Source: FLUQ01 sp031548325
Lineage (GTDB): Bacteria; Desulfobacterota; Desulfovibrionia; Desulfovibrionales; Desulfovibrionaceae
NCBI GenBank assembly: GCA_031548325.1
Contig: JAVBRE010000080.1
Location: 1-46,916 of the forward strand
Direction of reading: 5' to 3'
DNA: 46,916 nt
Both the position numbers and the translations under genes were made by a program. This document shows, piece after piece, positions 32,825 through 40,931 of this stretch. Below the pieces are notes generated by a model. It had not been told where the DNA came from. It made no database searches and worked only from the letters and a program-made list of their open reading frames with translations. The stretch's first letter is position 1; every line of letters begins with the position of its first letter.

Positions 32825-33934
32825 TTAACCAAAATATTGTTGGTTTAAAGACGAAAAAAGCATCTCAGCCTCATTGAATTGGCGCTGCATATCAAATTTT
32901 GATTTGTCGGCTTGCCTGACGAAGGATGTAAAATTGTTCTGAAGCTCAAGTGGCGGAGCGATGAAATCAAATGCCCCTAGAATAGCCATGGTTAAATATT
33001 TTGTATTTGTACCTTTTGACAAAGTCTGCATTTGTTTCAATTTCTGTTCAAGTATAATCTTGAACAAAGAATAGCTATGGTGTTGATTTTTCAATGTAAT
33101 TACATAAGTTCGTTGATATGCGTTAAACTTTCCATCATAGTGTTTTACATCGTACACACCGGCAGCATTATTGCCTGCCAACAGCAACGCTTCACAGTCA
33201 AAGGCATGCTCATCAATTCGATAGGCTTCCTTGGCGCACGTAAAAAATGGATACTTTCCATTTGCGATCATTGCGTTTGAGTCCAATTTGCCTGTTGTGG
33301 TATTAAAAAGATCGTTCCATTTAATTTTTGCCCACTTCTTCGGGTTGGTCACCGGATCCCCGAACATCTCGATAAATTGCGATTTTACCAAATCATCCGC
33401 CAGCTTCAGGGCTTTCTGGCGCTTGCGACGTATGGCGTCTGCCTTGTCCAGGATGGCGGCTATCCGGCGTTGTTCGTCAAATAGCGGGAGAGGTATTTTG
33501 AAGTTGCTAATGAAATCAACTGGTACACGTTTTTGACCAGCCGCACCTGTCATCGCTTTTTCACCTAAGAAGCGGAATTTTGATGCATTTAAAGCATGGA
33601 ACAAATACCTAGGATAAACACCCTTGTTTGGCCTAAGCACATGAAACTCTGTTGAGCCAAAGGCGACATTAAAGTCGCCTGGAATGTCTACAAGTGCACA
33701 CTTGCCATTTTCGAAGCAGGGGGTGATTTTTGCGAGTAAAATATCGCCTTGGCAAAACCCCGTATATCCAGTGCGAACATCCTCATAACGCCTTTGCTGA
33801 ACATTGATGATCTGTCCATCATTAGAAACATCCGCCATAGCAACGAAAGGAACGATATCTGTGGGGGACAGCCCCATCCTATCTACTGTGGGGTTGATAG
33901 CCGCAATTGAATTGATTGTGACTAGGCTGCTCAC
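32825..33934 (-). CDS. hsdS: Type I restriction specificity subunit HsdS
   Basis: 369 residues with two target-recognition domains, each followed by a helical spacer: PLPLFDEQRRIAAILDKADA ends the first half, and APPLELQNNFTSFVRQADKS ends the second. It gives the HsdRMS complex its DNA sequence specificity. It overlaps hsdM in ATGA. The first target-recognition domain reads FGSTEFHVLRPNKGVYPRYL, typical of the family. Confidence 0.93.
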   Translation of the reverse strand: MSSLVTINSIAAINPTVDRMGLSPTDIVPFVAMADVSNDGQIINVQQRRYEDVRTGYTGFCQGDILLAKITPCFENGKCALVDIPGDFNVAFGSTEFHVLRPNKGVYPRYLFHALNASKFRFLGEKAMTGAAGQKRVPVDFISNFKIPLPLFDEQRRIAAILDKADAIRRKRQKALKLADDLVKSQFIEMFGDPVTNPKKWAKIKWNDLFNTTTGKLDSNAMIANGKYPFFTCAKEAYRIDEHAFDCEALLLAGNNAAGVYDVKHYDGKFNAYQRTYVITLKNQHHSYSLFKIILEQKLKQMQTLSKGTNTKYLTMAILGAFDFIAPPLELQNNFTSFVRQADKSKFDMQRQFNEAEMLFSSLNQQYFG

Positions 33935-35451
33935 ATCATCCCCCGAAGTTCCCTGATATCAGCCACAATCTCTTCTTCCAGATTTTCCATGCGCTCAAGA
34001 ATAGTCAACGGGGGATCATATTTTTCCACCTCATGAACCTGCTCTTTGTACCGATTCAGGCTGAGGTCGTATTTCTGCTCGCGGATTTCCTTGGCATTCA
34101 CAAAGAACGCCTTGCTCGTCCTGTCCGTATCTTTTTTTGGATTGCGCTTTTGCCAACTTTCTAACATTTCCGGCAGATCATCGGCATCTATCTTGGTACG
34201 CTTATCATCCAAGCTATAGCCATCCGCCTGCACATCAAAGAAAAAAACATCGTCGGTTTTGCCGCCCTTGGTGAAGAGCAAGATAGCAGTGCTCACTCCG
34301 GCATACGGCTTGAACACGCCGGAAGGCAAGGAGATAACGCCATCAAGCTGGTTTTCTTCCACCAAGAGCTCACGCAAGGCGATGTGGGCCTTGCTGGAGC
34401 CAAAGAGCACACCGTCCGGCACGATGACGGCGCAGCGCCCGCCCAGCTTGAGCATGCCGAGCATGCGCACCAGGAAGAGCAGTTCCGTCTTGGTGCTCTT
34501 GACTTTGCGGGTCAATTCCTGGGCGGTATCGTCCTTGTCTAGGTTTCCCTTGAAAGGCGGATTGGCCAGAATGATGTCGAAATAATTATCAACCTTGCGG
34601 GCCGCGAACGTTTCCGAGAGAGAGTCTTGATAGAAAATGCACTGACCTTCCACCCCGTGCAGCAGCATATTCATGGCGGAAAGGCGGAGCATGGTCAGGT
34701 CAAAATCAAAGCCCCGGAACATGTTGTTGTTGATATGCTCAAGATAGGGGGTGAGTTGGTCGCCAAGGTACACGGTATGCCCGTTTTCCTCATATTCCAG
34801 GCCGGGCGTGGTGTAGGTGCGACGTAAGTGCTCCATAGCAGCCACCAGGAAACCCGCAGTACCGCAAGCCGGATCGCCTATCCTATCCGTAGGCTTCGGA
34901 TCGAGCATTTCCACCATTTTCTGAATGATATGGCGCGGCGTGCGGAACTGGCCGTTGATTCCGGCAGTCTGCAATTTTGAAAGCAGATATTCATACAGGT
35001 CGCCCTTGGCGTCTGTATTGCTCATATCCATTTCATCAATGGCGCTGATGGCGGACTTGAGCAGCCCGGCCTTGACCACCAGAAGCTGCGCGTCTTTCAT
35101 CAATTCGCCAAGTCCGGTCTGGGCGGAAGCGCCGTCACGCTCTGGCAACGCACTCAAACTGCGCAGAAAGGGAAAAACCTCATCGCGCACCCTGACCAAA
35201 AGTTCTTCACCGACCAGGTGGCGAAAAGCGCTCCAACGCAAGTGTTGCTGATCTTTGGCAAAGAACAGGGGCTTATACGGCTGGCCGCTCTTTTTCGCGG
35301 CTTTTTCCCGGTTGCTTTCCGCCTCGTCCAGCATGCGACAAAAGAAAAGATAGGTGATTTGTTCAATCACCGTCAGAGGGTTGGTAATGCCTCCGGTCCA
35401 AAAGTCGGTCCAGAGTTTGTCGATTTTGCCCTTTAAGCCATTGGAAGTCAT
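33931..35451 (-). CDS. hsdM: Type I DNA methyltransferase subunit HsdM
   Basis: 506 residues. The S-adenosylmethionine motif is IGDPACGTAGFLVAAMEH and the catalytic adenine-methylase motif is NPPF (ILANPPFKGNLD). An N-terminal HsdM domain (LKGKIDKLWTDFWTGGITNP) precedes it. It methylates adenine in the host target sequence. I use the ATG at 35451, which has CAGGAG seven bases upstream; an ATG 18 bases earlier (35469) lacks one. It begins 29 bases after hsdR. Confidence 0.95.
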   Translation of the reverse strand: MTSNGLKGKIDKLWTDFWTGGITNPLTVIEQITYLFFCRMLDEAESNREKAAKKSGQPYKPLFFAKDQQHLRWSAFRHLVGEELLVRVRDEVFPFLRSLSALPERDGASAQTGLGELMKDAQLLVVKAGLLKSAISAIDEMDMSNTDAKGDLYEYLLSKLQTAGINGQFRTPRHIIQKMVEMLDPKPTDRIGDPACGTAGFLVAAMEHLRRTYTTPGLEYEENGHTVYLGDQLTPYLEHINNNMFRGFDFDLTMLRLSAMNMLLHGVEGQCIFYQDSLSETFAARKVDNYFDIILANPPFKGNLDKDDTAQELTRKVKSTKTELLFLVRMLGMLKLGGRCAVIVPDGVLFGSSKAHIALRELLVEENQLDGVISLPSGVFKPYAGVSTAILLFTKGGKTDDVFFFDVQADGYSLDDKRTKIDADDLPEMLESWQKRNPKKDTDRTSKAFFVNAKEIREQKYDLSLNRYKEQVHEVEKYDPPLTILERMENLEEEIVADIRELRGMM

Positions 35452-35480
35452 GAAACGCTCCTGATACATAATATTAATGA

Positions 35481-38400
35481 TTACTCAGCGCCAAAAGAGC
35501 GCAGGAGCCCGAATAAGTCGCCGAGTTGCTTTTTATCCGTGAAAATGCCTTCCGGCCCCTCGCTGCTCAAATGCGTGAACGGCGCTTCATAGAGTTTGTC
35601 CAGACGGATGGGACCGTATTCCTTGATGTGCTTTTGCAAGAGGTTCATAAAAGCCATCTGCCTGCCGGAAAGGCCTGGGTTGGCGTCAAAGAACAACGCA
35701 AAGCGCTTTTCCACAACTTCCGCATTCATACCAACAATGGCCCGCAGCTCGCGCTCTAATTCCGGCGTGGTTGGGTAAAACTCCCGCAATGTCTCCAGGT
35801 TGACCATGCTGTTCTGGGTGAGAATCAGAGAGGCCAGCGAGTCAATTTCTCCAGGCAAAATCGCTTCACCGTGGCGAATTTTTTTCAGTACGGGGCTGGT
35901 TTCAAAATGCACTTCCAAAGTGGCGCGTAGAGCCTCTTTATAGGCCTGCATTTCCTGTGCTGATGGCTTGAAGGACGGCAGAATCTTGGTCTGCACCTCG
36001 CCATCAGCAACATCCAACACACGCGATGGCAGGCCTGGAGTAATGGAGGCCGCATCCCTGTATTTCATAATACCACGCAGGGCCAGACGCTTTTCTTCTA
36101 GGGCAGCGAGGAGCGATGTCATAGGCTGCGACCAAAAACTATCTTCGCGTAGCTCTTTTATGTCTTCAAACTTGTCTTTGACCGCATTGATATAGAGTTG
36201 CAGCGAGGCCAGCAGGTTTCCCAGCTTGTCACGCCAATCCTGCATGGAGCCTTGTCCGGCCAGAATACTGATTTGCAAATTAGCCATGAGCAAATCAAAC
36301 TCATAGGCGGGTCGATCATTGCGGATATTGACATAGCGCATCAGGGGCAGAAGCTCGCGGCGCATCAGATCCACGAGTTTCGGCGTGAATTGTTCCAGAT
36401 TGCCATTGTGGAGCACGGTAAGGAGGCTTCTGAGCTTTTCCATGACCGGCAGACTCTTTTGATCCAAATCCTGCAACATGCCGCGAATCAACGGAATCGC
36501 CCGCTCAAAACTCTCTGTGTCCTTGGCGGCCAGACTCGCTTCCGCCAAACCGATGCGGGCTTCAAAAAGCCGTTCCATCAGCGACTGCGAGGGCGCGGGC
36601 TCTTCCCAATGCTTGTCCACGCTGAAGAATTCGCAATTCCCCCAATGGTCGAAGATATAAAAAATCTCCTTATCTTTCCCACCCGGCAACAGGCCGGGAC
36701 ACAAGCGGGTGCCGCGCCCGATCATCTGCCAAAACTTCACATGCGATTTTACCGGCTTAGCAAAGACCAGGTTGAGAATTTCCGGCACGTCGATGCCGGT
36801 GTCCAGCATATCCACGGAAATGGCGATAACGGGCTTGTTCGGCGTTCCAGGCGCGGCCTTGAAGTCGTCGATGAGTTGCTCGGCCCTGGGGTTGTAATTG
36901 TCAATGACAGCGCAGTAATCCGGCCCGTATTCCGGAAACTTCTCCTGAAACAACTTGCCTAGGAACTCGGCATGCTTATGGTTACGGGCAAAAATGATGC
37001 TTTTGCCCGGTCCGTTTTCCGTAAAATCACGCAAGCCGTTTTCCATGAGGTTTTTCAAAATCAGGATGTTGGTGGATTCAACGTACACCTGTTTATCCAG
37101 GTCTGACGACTCATAATTGATGCTGTCCGCATCTTCCCCGTCTTCTTCAAGACGCTGCTGCTCTTCCGGGGTGAGCTGGTCATAGCGGACGCCATCGCGT
37201 TGAAACTTCGTTGTCACGCTGATGGGGGTGAAATCCGAAAGCCATTTCTCATCCACCGCTTTGCCGTACTCATACCAGTAGGTCGGGTCACCTGGGTCGC
37301 AGTCAAACATGCGATAGGTGTTGTGCGAAACTTTTGCTCGTGGGGTGGCCGTCAGGCCCAACTGTAAGGCGTCAAAGTAAAGGAAAAGGTCACGGTATTT
37401 ATTGTAAATACTGCGGTGCGATTCATCAGCGATAATTAGATCAAACCAGCCGATGTCATACTTTTGGTATTGCTTCATCATGGCCGGATATGTGGCCAGA
37501 ATGACCTGAGCCGCGCTGTCTTTTTCGCGCCCAAGCAGGCTGACATTCCAATCCGGCATGAATTCGGTAAAGGCATTCTTGGCCTGGCGGCGCAGTTCAC
37601 GCCTGTCGCATAAGAATAAGATACGACGGGCGAATCCGGCTTTGTTCAGCAGTTCCGCGATGGCAATGGCGACACGTGTTTTTCCCGTGCCGGTGGCCTG
37701 AACAATCAGGGCCTTGCGCTTGCGCTTTTCGCCGAAACACTCGGCCACCGCCTTGATGGCCTCACGCTGGTAAGGACGCCCTGCAATACCCGGCCTGTGC
37801 GGAAGCTTGCCGGGGTCTTTCATCTCAGAACGTTGATGCCGCAGCCGATACTGCAATGTTTCTTTGGCGGGCATCCCGTAGATGATACGGCCCGGGTAAC
37901 CTTTGGTCGGCAAGTCGGCAGGGCCGCCCTTGTCATCCACCAGGACGGTTTCCAGGCCGTTACTCAAAATAATCAACGGCCTGAGTCCGTTTTGCCTTTT
38001 TTCCAAGGCATCGGCGTAAAGCTGGGCTTGCTTGCGGCCAATCTTCACATCGCGGTCCGCCCGTTTGGCTTCAATAACCGCAAGAACAGTGCCGTCATCA
38101 TCATACAGGAGATAGTCGGCACGTCCATGCTGGGTGGTGGTGGGTTGCCCATCAACGTCCACCTCCATGCCGACTTCATCCAGATTGGAAATATCCCAAC
38201 CAGCTTTGATCAGCATTTCGTCAATGAGACGCTTGCGCGTTTCAACCTCATTGAAGTTGAGGGCATTAGCAGCCTCTATGAAGCGTTTCTGAATGGCGCT
38301 GCTTTCAACTTCTGTAAGTTCGGCAAGTTGTTGCCGCAACGAGGCGTTTTCGGATTTCAGCGCTTCGGTCTCTTTGGCAATTCGCTCTTGAACAGCCAAA

Positions 38401-38843
38401 TCCAACTGGGGTGAAATAAGTGCACCAGGCTCAGGAACAATAAAGGACTCAGCAGGAATGTTTTTCGCTGACTTCGTTATGAAAAGAATCCACCAACGGG
38501 CAAGGTCGTAAGCATTGGATGCGATTCTTGTGGCATCTTCCTTGACCTTTTTACGATGAGCCCCCTTATTTCCGGCATGGCGAAGGATATGGAAAGTATC
38601 GATTACAGCACCCGGAAGCGCCCCCGTGTCTTCGATGGCTTTCAGCATGGACAGAAACGAATCGTTCTCTCTCATGTCAATGCGCAAGGCATTGCAAACC
38701 ATAAAAGCGATCTGCTCACCGAGGATCCTGCTTTTGACGAGAGAAGAGCCAGGGTCCACATGCAAGTGGTACTCAATGAGGCCCCCCAAGTCGGCAAGAT
38801 CCGGCCATTGAGGTCGCAAGAATTCAAAATTGGCAGATTGCAT
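35481..38843 (-). CDS. hsdR: Type I restriction endonuclease subunit HsdR
   Basis: 1120 residues. Domains in order: DUF4145-like N-terminus (about 20-115), a coiled coil (about 150-190), the PD-ExK nuclease domain (RADYLLYDD ... AVIEAKRA, about 240-265), a superfamily 2 helicase with Walker A ATGTGKTRVA near 385, DESHRS and TATPRA, and an EcoEI-type C-terminus. It translocates and cuts unmodified DNA. Two in-frame ATGs exist, 38858 and 38843. The sigma-54-type promoter predicts transcription from about 38859, and GGAAG lies before the second ATG, so I use 38843. Confidence 0.94.
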   Translation of the reverse strand: MQSANFEFLRPQWPDLADLGGLIEYHLHVDPGSSLVKSRILGEQIAFMVCNALRIDMRENDSFLSMLKAIEDTGALPGAVIDTFHILRHAGNKGAHRKKVKEDATRIASNAYDLARWWILFITKSAKNIPAESFIVPEPGALISPQLDLAVQERIAKETEALKSENASLRQQLAELTEVESSAIQKRFIEAANALNFNEVETRKRLIDEMLIKAGWDISNLDEVGMEVDVDGQPTTTQHGRADYLLYDDDGTVLAVIEAKRADRDVKIGRKQAQLYADALEKRQNGLRPLIILSNGLETVLVDDKGGPADLPTKGYPGRIIYGMPAKETLQYRLRHQRSEMKDPGKLPHRPGIAGRPYQREAIKAVAECFGEKRKRKALIVQATGTGKTRVAIAIAELLNKAGFARRILFLCDRRELRRQAKNAFTEFMPDWNVSLLGREKDSAAQVILATYPAMMKQYQKYDIGWFDLIIADESHRSIYNKYRDLFLYFDALQLGLTATPRAKVSHNTYRMFDCDPGDPTYWYEYGKAVDEKWLSDFTPISVTTKFQRDGVRYDQLTPEEQQRLEEDGEDADSINYESSDLDKQVYVESTNILILKNLMENGLRDFTENGPGKSIIFARNHKHAEFLGKLFQEKFPEYGPDYCAVIDNYNPRAEQLIDDFKAAPGTPNKPVIAISVDMLDTGIDVPEILNLVFAKPVKSHVKFWQMIGRGTRLCPGLLPGGKDKEIFYIFDHWGNCEFFSVDKHWEEPAPSQSLMERLFEARIGLAEASLAAKDTESFERAIPLIRGMLQDLDQKSLPVMEKLRSLLTVLHNGNLEQFTPKLVDLMRRELLPLMRYVNIRNDRPAYEFDLLMANLQISILAGQGSMQDWRDKLGNLLASLQLYINAVKDKFEDIKELREDSFWSQPMTSLLAALEEKRLALRGIMKYRDAASITPGLPSRVLDVADGEVQTKILPSFKPSAQEMQAYKEALRATLEVHFETSPVLKKIRHGEAILPGEIDSLASLILTQNSMVNLETLREFYPTTPELERELRAIVGMNAEVVEKRFALFFDANPGLSGRQMAFMNLLQKHIKEYGPIRLDKLYEAPFTHLSSEGPEGIFTDKKQLGDLFGLLRSFGAE

Positions 38844-38866
38844 ACGGCTTCCGTTCATGTGGGCAC

Positions 38867-38885
38867 AAAAGCAAGGGCTGTGCCA
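38867..38885 (-). promoter_or_regulatory. Sigma-54 (-24/-12) promoter of hsdR
   Basis: Minus-strand sequence TGGCACAGCCCTTGCTTTT, compared with the consensus TGGCACG-N4-TTGCW. The GG and GC doublets are separated by exactly 10 bases, the hallmark spacing. It fits entirely between the stop codon of the sigma-54 activator gene and hsdR. Transcription would start near 38859. The activator encoded next door is the obvious regulator. Confidence 0.8.
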
Positions 38886-38890
38886 TGTGG

Positions 38891-40360
38891 TTATTCAAAG
38901 TATTTTTTCCGCCAGTTGGCAAAGGTCTGGTAGTTATCAAAACCCAATAAGTCCGAGGACTTCTTCATAACGCCGCCAGATTCTTCCTCTGCCCGAGCAA
39001 TATAATGTGCTGCCACCTCTCCAACGAGCTTTTGCAAAGAAAATCCACTACCTATAGGGCGCTCCAGAATCGAACCTCTCCCGATACCAACTGGTAGAAG
39101 CGCCTGCCTGGCGCTTTCTCCGTCAATGACATTGCCCCGCGACCACAAAACAGCCCGCATTACGGTGTTGTGCAGTTCTCTAACATTTCCCGGCCAGGAG
39201 TGGCGAAGCATAATTTTTTGTGCTGAATCAGAAAATTTCTTATGCACGACTTGGCCACGCTCTCCAAGCTCCACATTGGCCCGTTGCAGTGCGGCCTCCA
39301 AAAGTAACTCTACATCTCCTTCACGCAAGCGTAAGGGCGGCAAACGCAAAATGGCCACGGCAAGACGGTAGAACAAGTCGCTGCGAAACCGCCCTTCGAC
39401 AACCTCTTGGATTAAATTGCGATTCGTGGCGGCGACGATGCGCACATCCACCGGCTGCGCTTTGGTGCCACCCACAGGCGTGACGGCATGTTCCTGAATA
39501 GCACGCAAAAGCTTGACTTGAGCCGCTGGCGGCAACTCTCCAAGCTCGTCCAAAAACAAGGTGCCTTTATCGGCCTCTTGGAAAAAGCCTTTGGTGTCAG
39601 CCGCTGCTCCGCTGAATGAACCCTTTTTGTACCCGAACAGGTGTGATTCAATCAGTTCTGCGGGGATAGCGCCACAGTTTACGGCCACAAAAGGCCCTGT
39701 GCTACGCAAGCTGCCGCCGTGTATGGCACGGGCGAATAGCTCCTTGCCGGTCCCGGATTCCCCTTCAATCAACACTGTGACGTTGCGCGGAGCAACGTGC
39801 TGCGCCTGCGCAATAACTTCACGAATCGGCTTGCTGCTACCAAGGATATCGGCAAAAGCCGGGTGTGCTGGAGAGGCATCTTCAGCTAGCCGCGCAAGAT
39901 CTTTATCCGGCAAAAAGTACGCCGCTATTTCAAAAGGGAATTGTACCGGCTGTACGCCTTTGGCTCTGGAAGACTCGATAACTCTTGCTCCACAAGAAGG
40001 GGCAAGCAAAAGCCAGACCAGAGACATGGCCGGGGTGCCGGGGCTTATATGAAAAGTCAGAGTGGCCTCGGGGAAGCGCTGCTGCAACTCTTGCACAAGA
40101 TTTCTTGTAGTTTCATAAATTTCTTTATGACTTGTCGGACTCGTCAGCGAAACAGAATGAATCTCCGGTTTGACGCCAGTTAAATTCTGGAGCCAAGCGC
40201 TAAACGCTCCCACACGTTCATCCTGATAATTGTCCAATAGAATCGCTTGGGCAAAATCTCCTTCACGCAGAGCCTGTCCTATAGGGCCAAGGTTGTCAGG
40301 GTCATTCTGGGCAGCGCAGAGCAGGTCAGTATTTCCGATCCAACACGTTAAGATATTCAT
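38891..40360 (-). CDS. Sigma-54 activator with CARF-like sensor domain
   Basis: 489 residues. Residues 1-155 form a Rossmann-like domain with FHISPGTPAMSLVWLLLA, close in shape to the CARF domain of RtcR. The AAA+ domain follows: Walker A GESGTGKE (200-207), a GAFTGA-loop equivalent GSFSGA (247-252), Walker B GTLFLDELGEL (266-276), ATNRNL (311-316), FRSDLFYRL (325-333) and WPGNVREL (389-396). The last 45 residues (FDNYQTFANWRKKYFE) are a helix-turn-helix. CARF domains bind cyclic oligonucleotides or related nucleotides, so this protein may switch on sigma-54 promoters after a nucleotide signal. Start: ATG at 40360; a GTG six bases upstream is possible. Confidence 0.88.
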   Translation of the reverse strand: MNILTCWIGNTDLLCAAQNDPDNLGPIGQALREGDFAQAILLDNYQDERVGAFSAWLQNLTGVKPEIHSVSLTSPTSHKEIYETTRNLVQELQQRFPEATLTFHISPGTPAMSLVWLLLAPSCGARVIESSRAKGVQPVQFPFEIAAYFLPDKDLARLAEDASPAHPAFADILGSSKPIREVIAQAQHVAPRNVTVLIEGESGTGKELFARAIHGGSLRSTGPFVAVNCGAIPAELIESHLFGYKKGSFSGAAADTKGFFQEADKGTLFLDELGELPPAAQVKLLRAIQEHAVTPVGGTKAQPVDVRIVAATNRNLIQEVVEGRFRSDLFYRLAVAILRLPPLRLREGDVELLLEAALQRANVELGERGQVVHKKFSDSAQKIMLRHSWPGNVRELHNTVMRAVLWSRGNVIDGESARQALLPVGIGRGSILERPIGSGFSLQKLVGEVAAHYIARAEEESGGVMKKSSDLLGFDNYQTFANWRKKYFE

Positions 40361-40370
40361 GAGCACAGCA

Positions 40371-40389
40371 TATAATTTTTTTTATTATA
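40371..40389 (-). promoter_or_regulatory. Likely promoter of the sigma-54 activator gene
   Basis: TATAAT-T7-ATTATA is a perfect inverted repeat with a seven-base centre. Its right arm reads TATAAT on the minus strand, a consensus -10 box, about 25 bases before the activator ATG. The -35 is poor (CTGAAA at 17 bases). The symmetry could also serve as an operator. Confidence 0.45.
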
Positions 40390-40484
40390 AACCAAGTTTT
40401 TTTATGTTTCAGCAAACAGCAATCCCATGATTCAAGACCAATATAACATATTATTTTTACTTTATATTTTTATACTGAAGTCAT

Positions 40485-40503
40485 TTGGCATGATTCTGGC
40501 TTT
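40485..40503 (+). promoter_or_regulatory. Second sigma-54 (-24/-12) promoter candidate, divergent
   Basis: TTGGCATGATTCTGGCTTT on the plus strand: GG (40487-40488) and GC (40499-40500) are separated by exactly 10 bases. It matches the consensus less well than the hsdR promoter, since TTGC is TGGC here. The small genes begin about 45 bases downstream. The inverted repeat TGTTT-CAGC-AAACA at 40405-40418, 70-80 bases upstream, is a possible activator site. Confidence 0.6.
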
Positions 40504-40547
40504 TAGGACAAACAAGCGCGCATAAAAAAAACTTAAGGAGAAAAATT

Positions 40548-40715
40548 ATGTCTTCCAAAACTTACAAGCCGGGCGAAATCGCCCCCACTTCCGGGCAGTA
40601 CAAGAATCCCTCGACCAACACAGAGGTAACCGTTGTCAAGGGAGAACCCCTTCCTCCGACTCCGGGAAAGGGACAGAACTACAAGCTTGTGGACCCTACA
40701 AAACACAAAAAGTAA
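40548..40715 (+). CDS. YjzC-like 55-residue protein
   Basis: A 55-residue hydrophilic protein. The segment TYKPGEIAPTSGQYKN resembles the conserved start of YjzC-family proteins (KPGxxAPxxGxY). The C-terminal part (EPLPPTPGKGQNYKLVDPTK) is rich in Pro and Lys. It has no cysteines and no membrane segment. AAGGAG lies a few bases before the ATG. Function is unknown. It is the first gene behind the divergent sigma-54 promoter and so probably a target of the CARF-type activator. Confidence 0.75.
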   Translation: MSSKTYKPGEIAPTSGQYKNPSTNTEVTVVKGEPLPPTPGKGQNYKLVDPTKHKK

Positions 40716-40722
40716 ATGTACG

Positions 40723-40750
40723 CGGCCTCCGGCTCATGGGCCGGAGGTCG
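40723..40750 (+). other. 11-bp hairpin between the two small genes
   Basis: CGGCCTCCGGC pairs with GCCGGAGGTCG (one G-U pair) around a six-base loop. The ribosome-binding site of the next open frame (AAAGGAG) follows directly. No T-run follows, so it may protect the upstream message or tune translation of the second frame. Confidence 0.5.
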
Positions 40751-40763
40751 AAAGGAGAAAACC

Positions 40764-40829
40764 ATGAACGGAATGTACCGGGTGGACTTTACGTCTCAGC
40801 TTGGGAGCAGAAGCGGCAGTAACTTTTAA
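40764..40829 (+). pseudogene. 21-codon frame, apparently truncated GrlR-like gene
   Basis: The peptide MNGMYRVDFTSQLGSRSGSNF has a strong ribosome-binding site (AAAGGAG). Its first 18 residues look like the start of GrlR-type domains, which commonly begin MNGxYxVxF and continue with G-rich strands. It then stops after SNF. I see no continuation in the other frames, so it is either a decayed gene or a real micro-peptide. The family link is from memory and moderate. Confidence 0.4.
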
Positions 40830-40867
40830 CCCAGAAAAACGGTCATACGGCCAAACGTATTAACAAA

Positions 40868-40905
40868 GCAAAAACCCCTGACAACCTGACAGATTACCAG
40901 GGGTT
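40868..40905 (-). terminator. Terminator of ssb (possibly bidirectional)
   Basis: AACCCCTG (40873-40880) pairs with CAGGGGTT (40898-40905) over 8 bp with a 17-base loop. On the minus strand the stem is followed by TTTTTGCTTTG, so it closes the ssb transcript. It also lies just behind the small plus-strand genes and may stop them too. Confidence 0.7.
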
Positions 40906-40931
40906 ATTAACGCTATACAAGGAGGTATTTT

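Noticed and set aside
30086..38843. DISARM system because of the PLD-like gene next to methylase and helicase genes
   Set aside because: No DUF1998 protein or DrmA-type helicase is present; the helicase and methylase are plain HsdR and HsdM with an HsdS.
38891..40360. The CARF-like protein as part of a type III CRISPR system
   Set aside because: No repeat array, no Cas10 and no other cas gene is present in the window; the protein is a sigma-54 activator.
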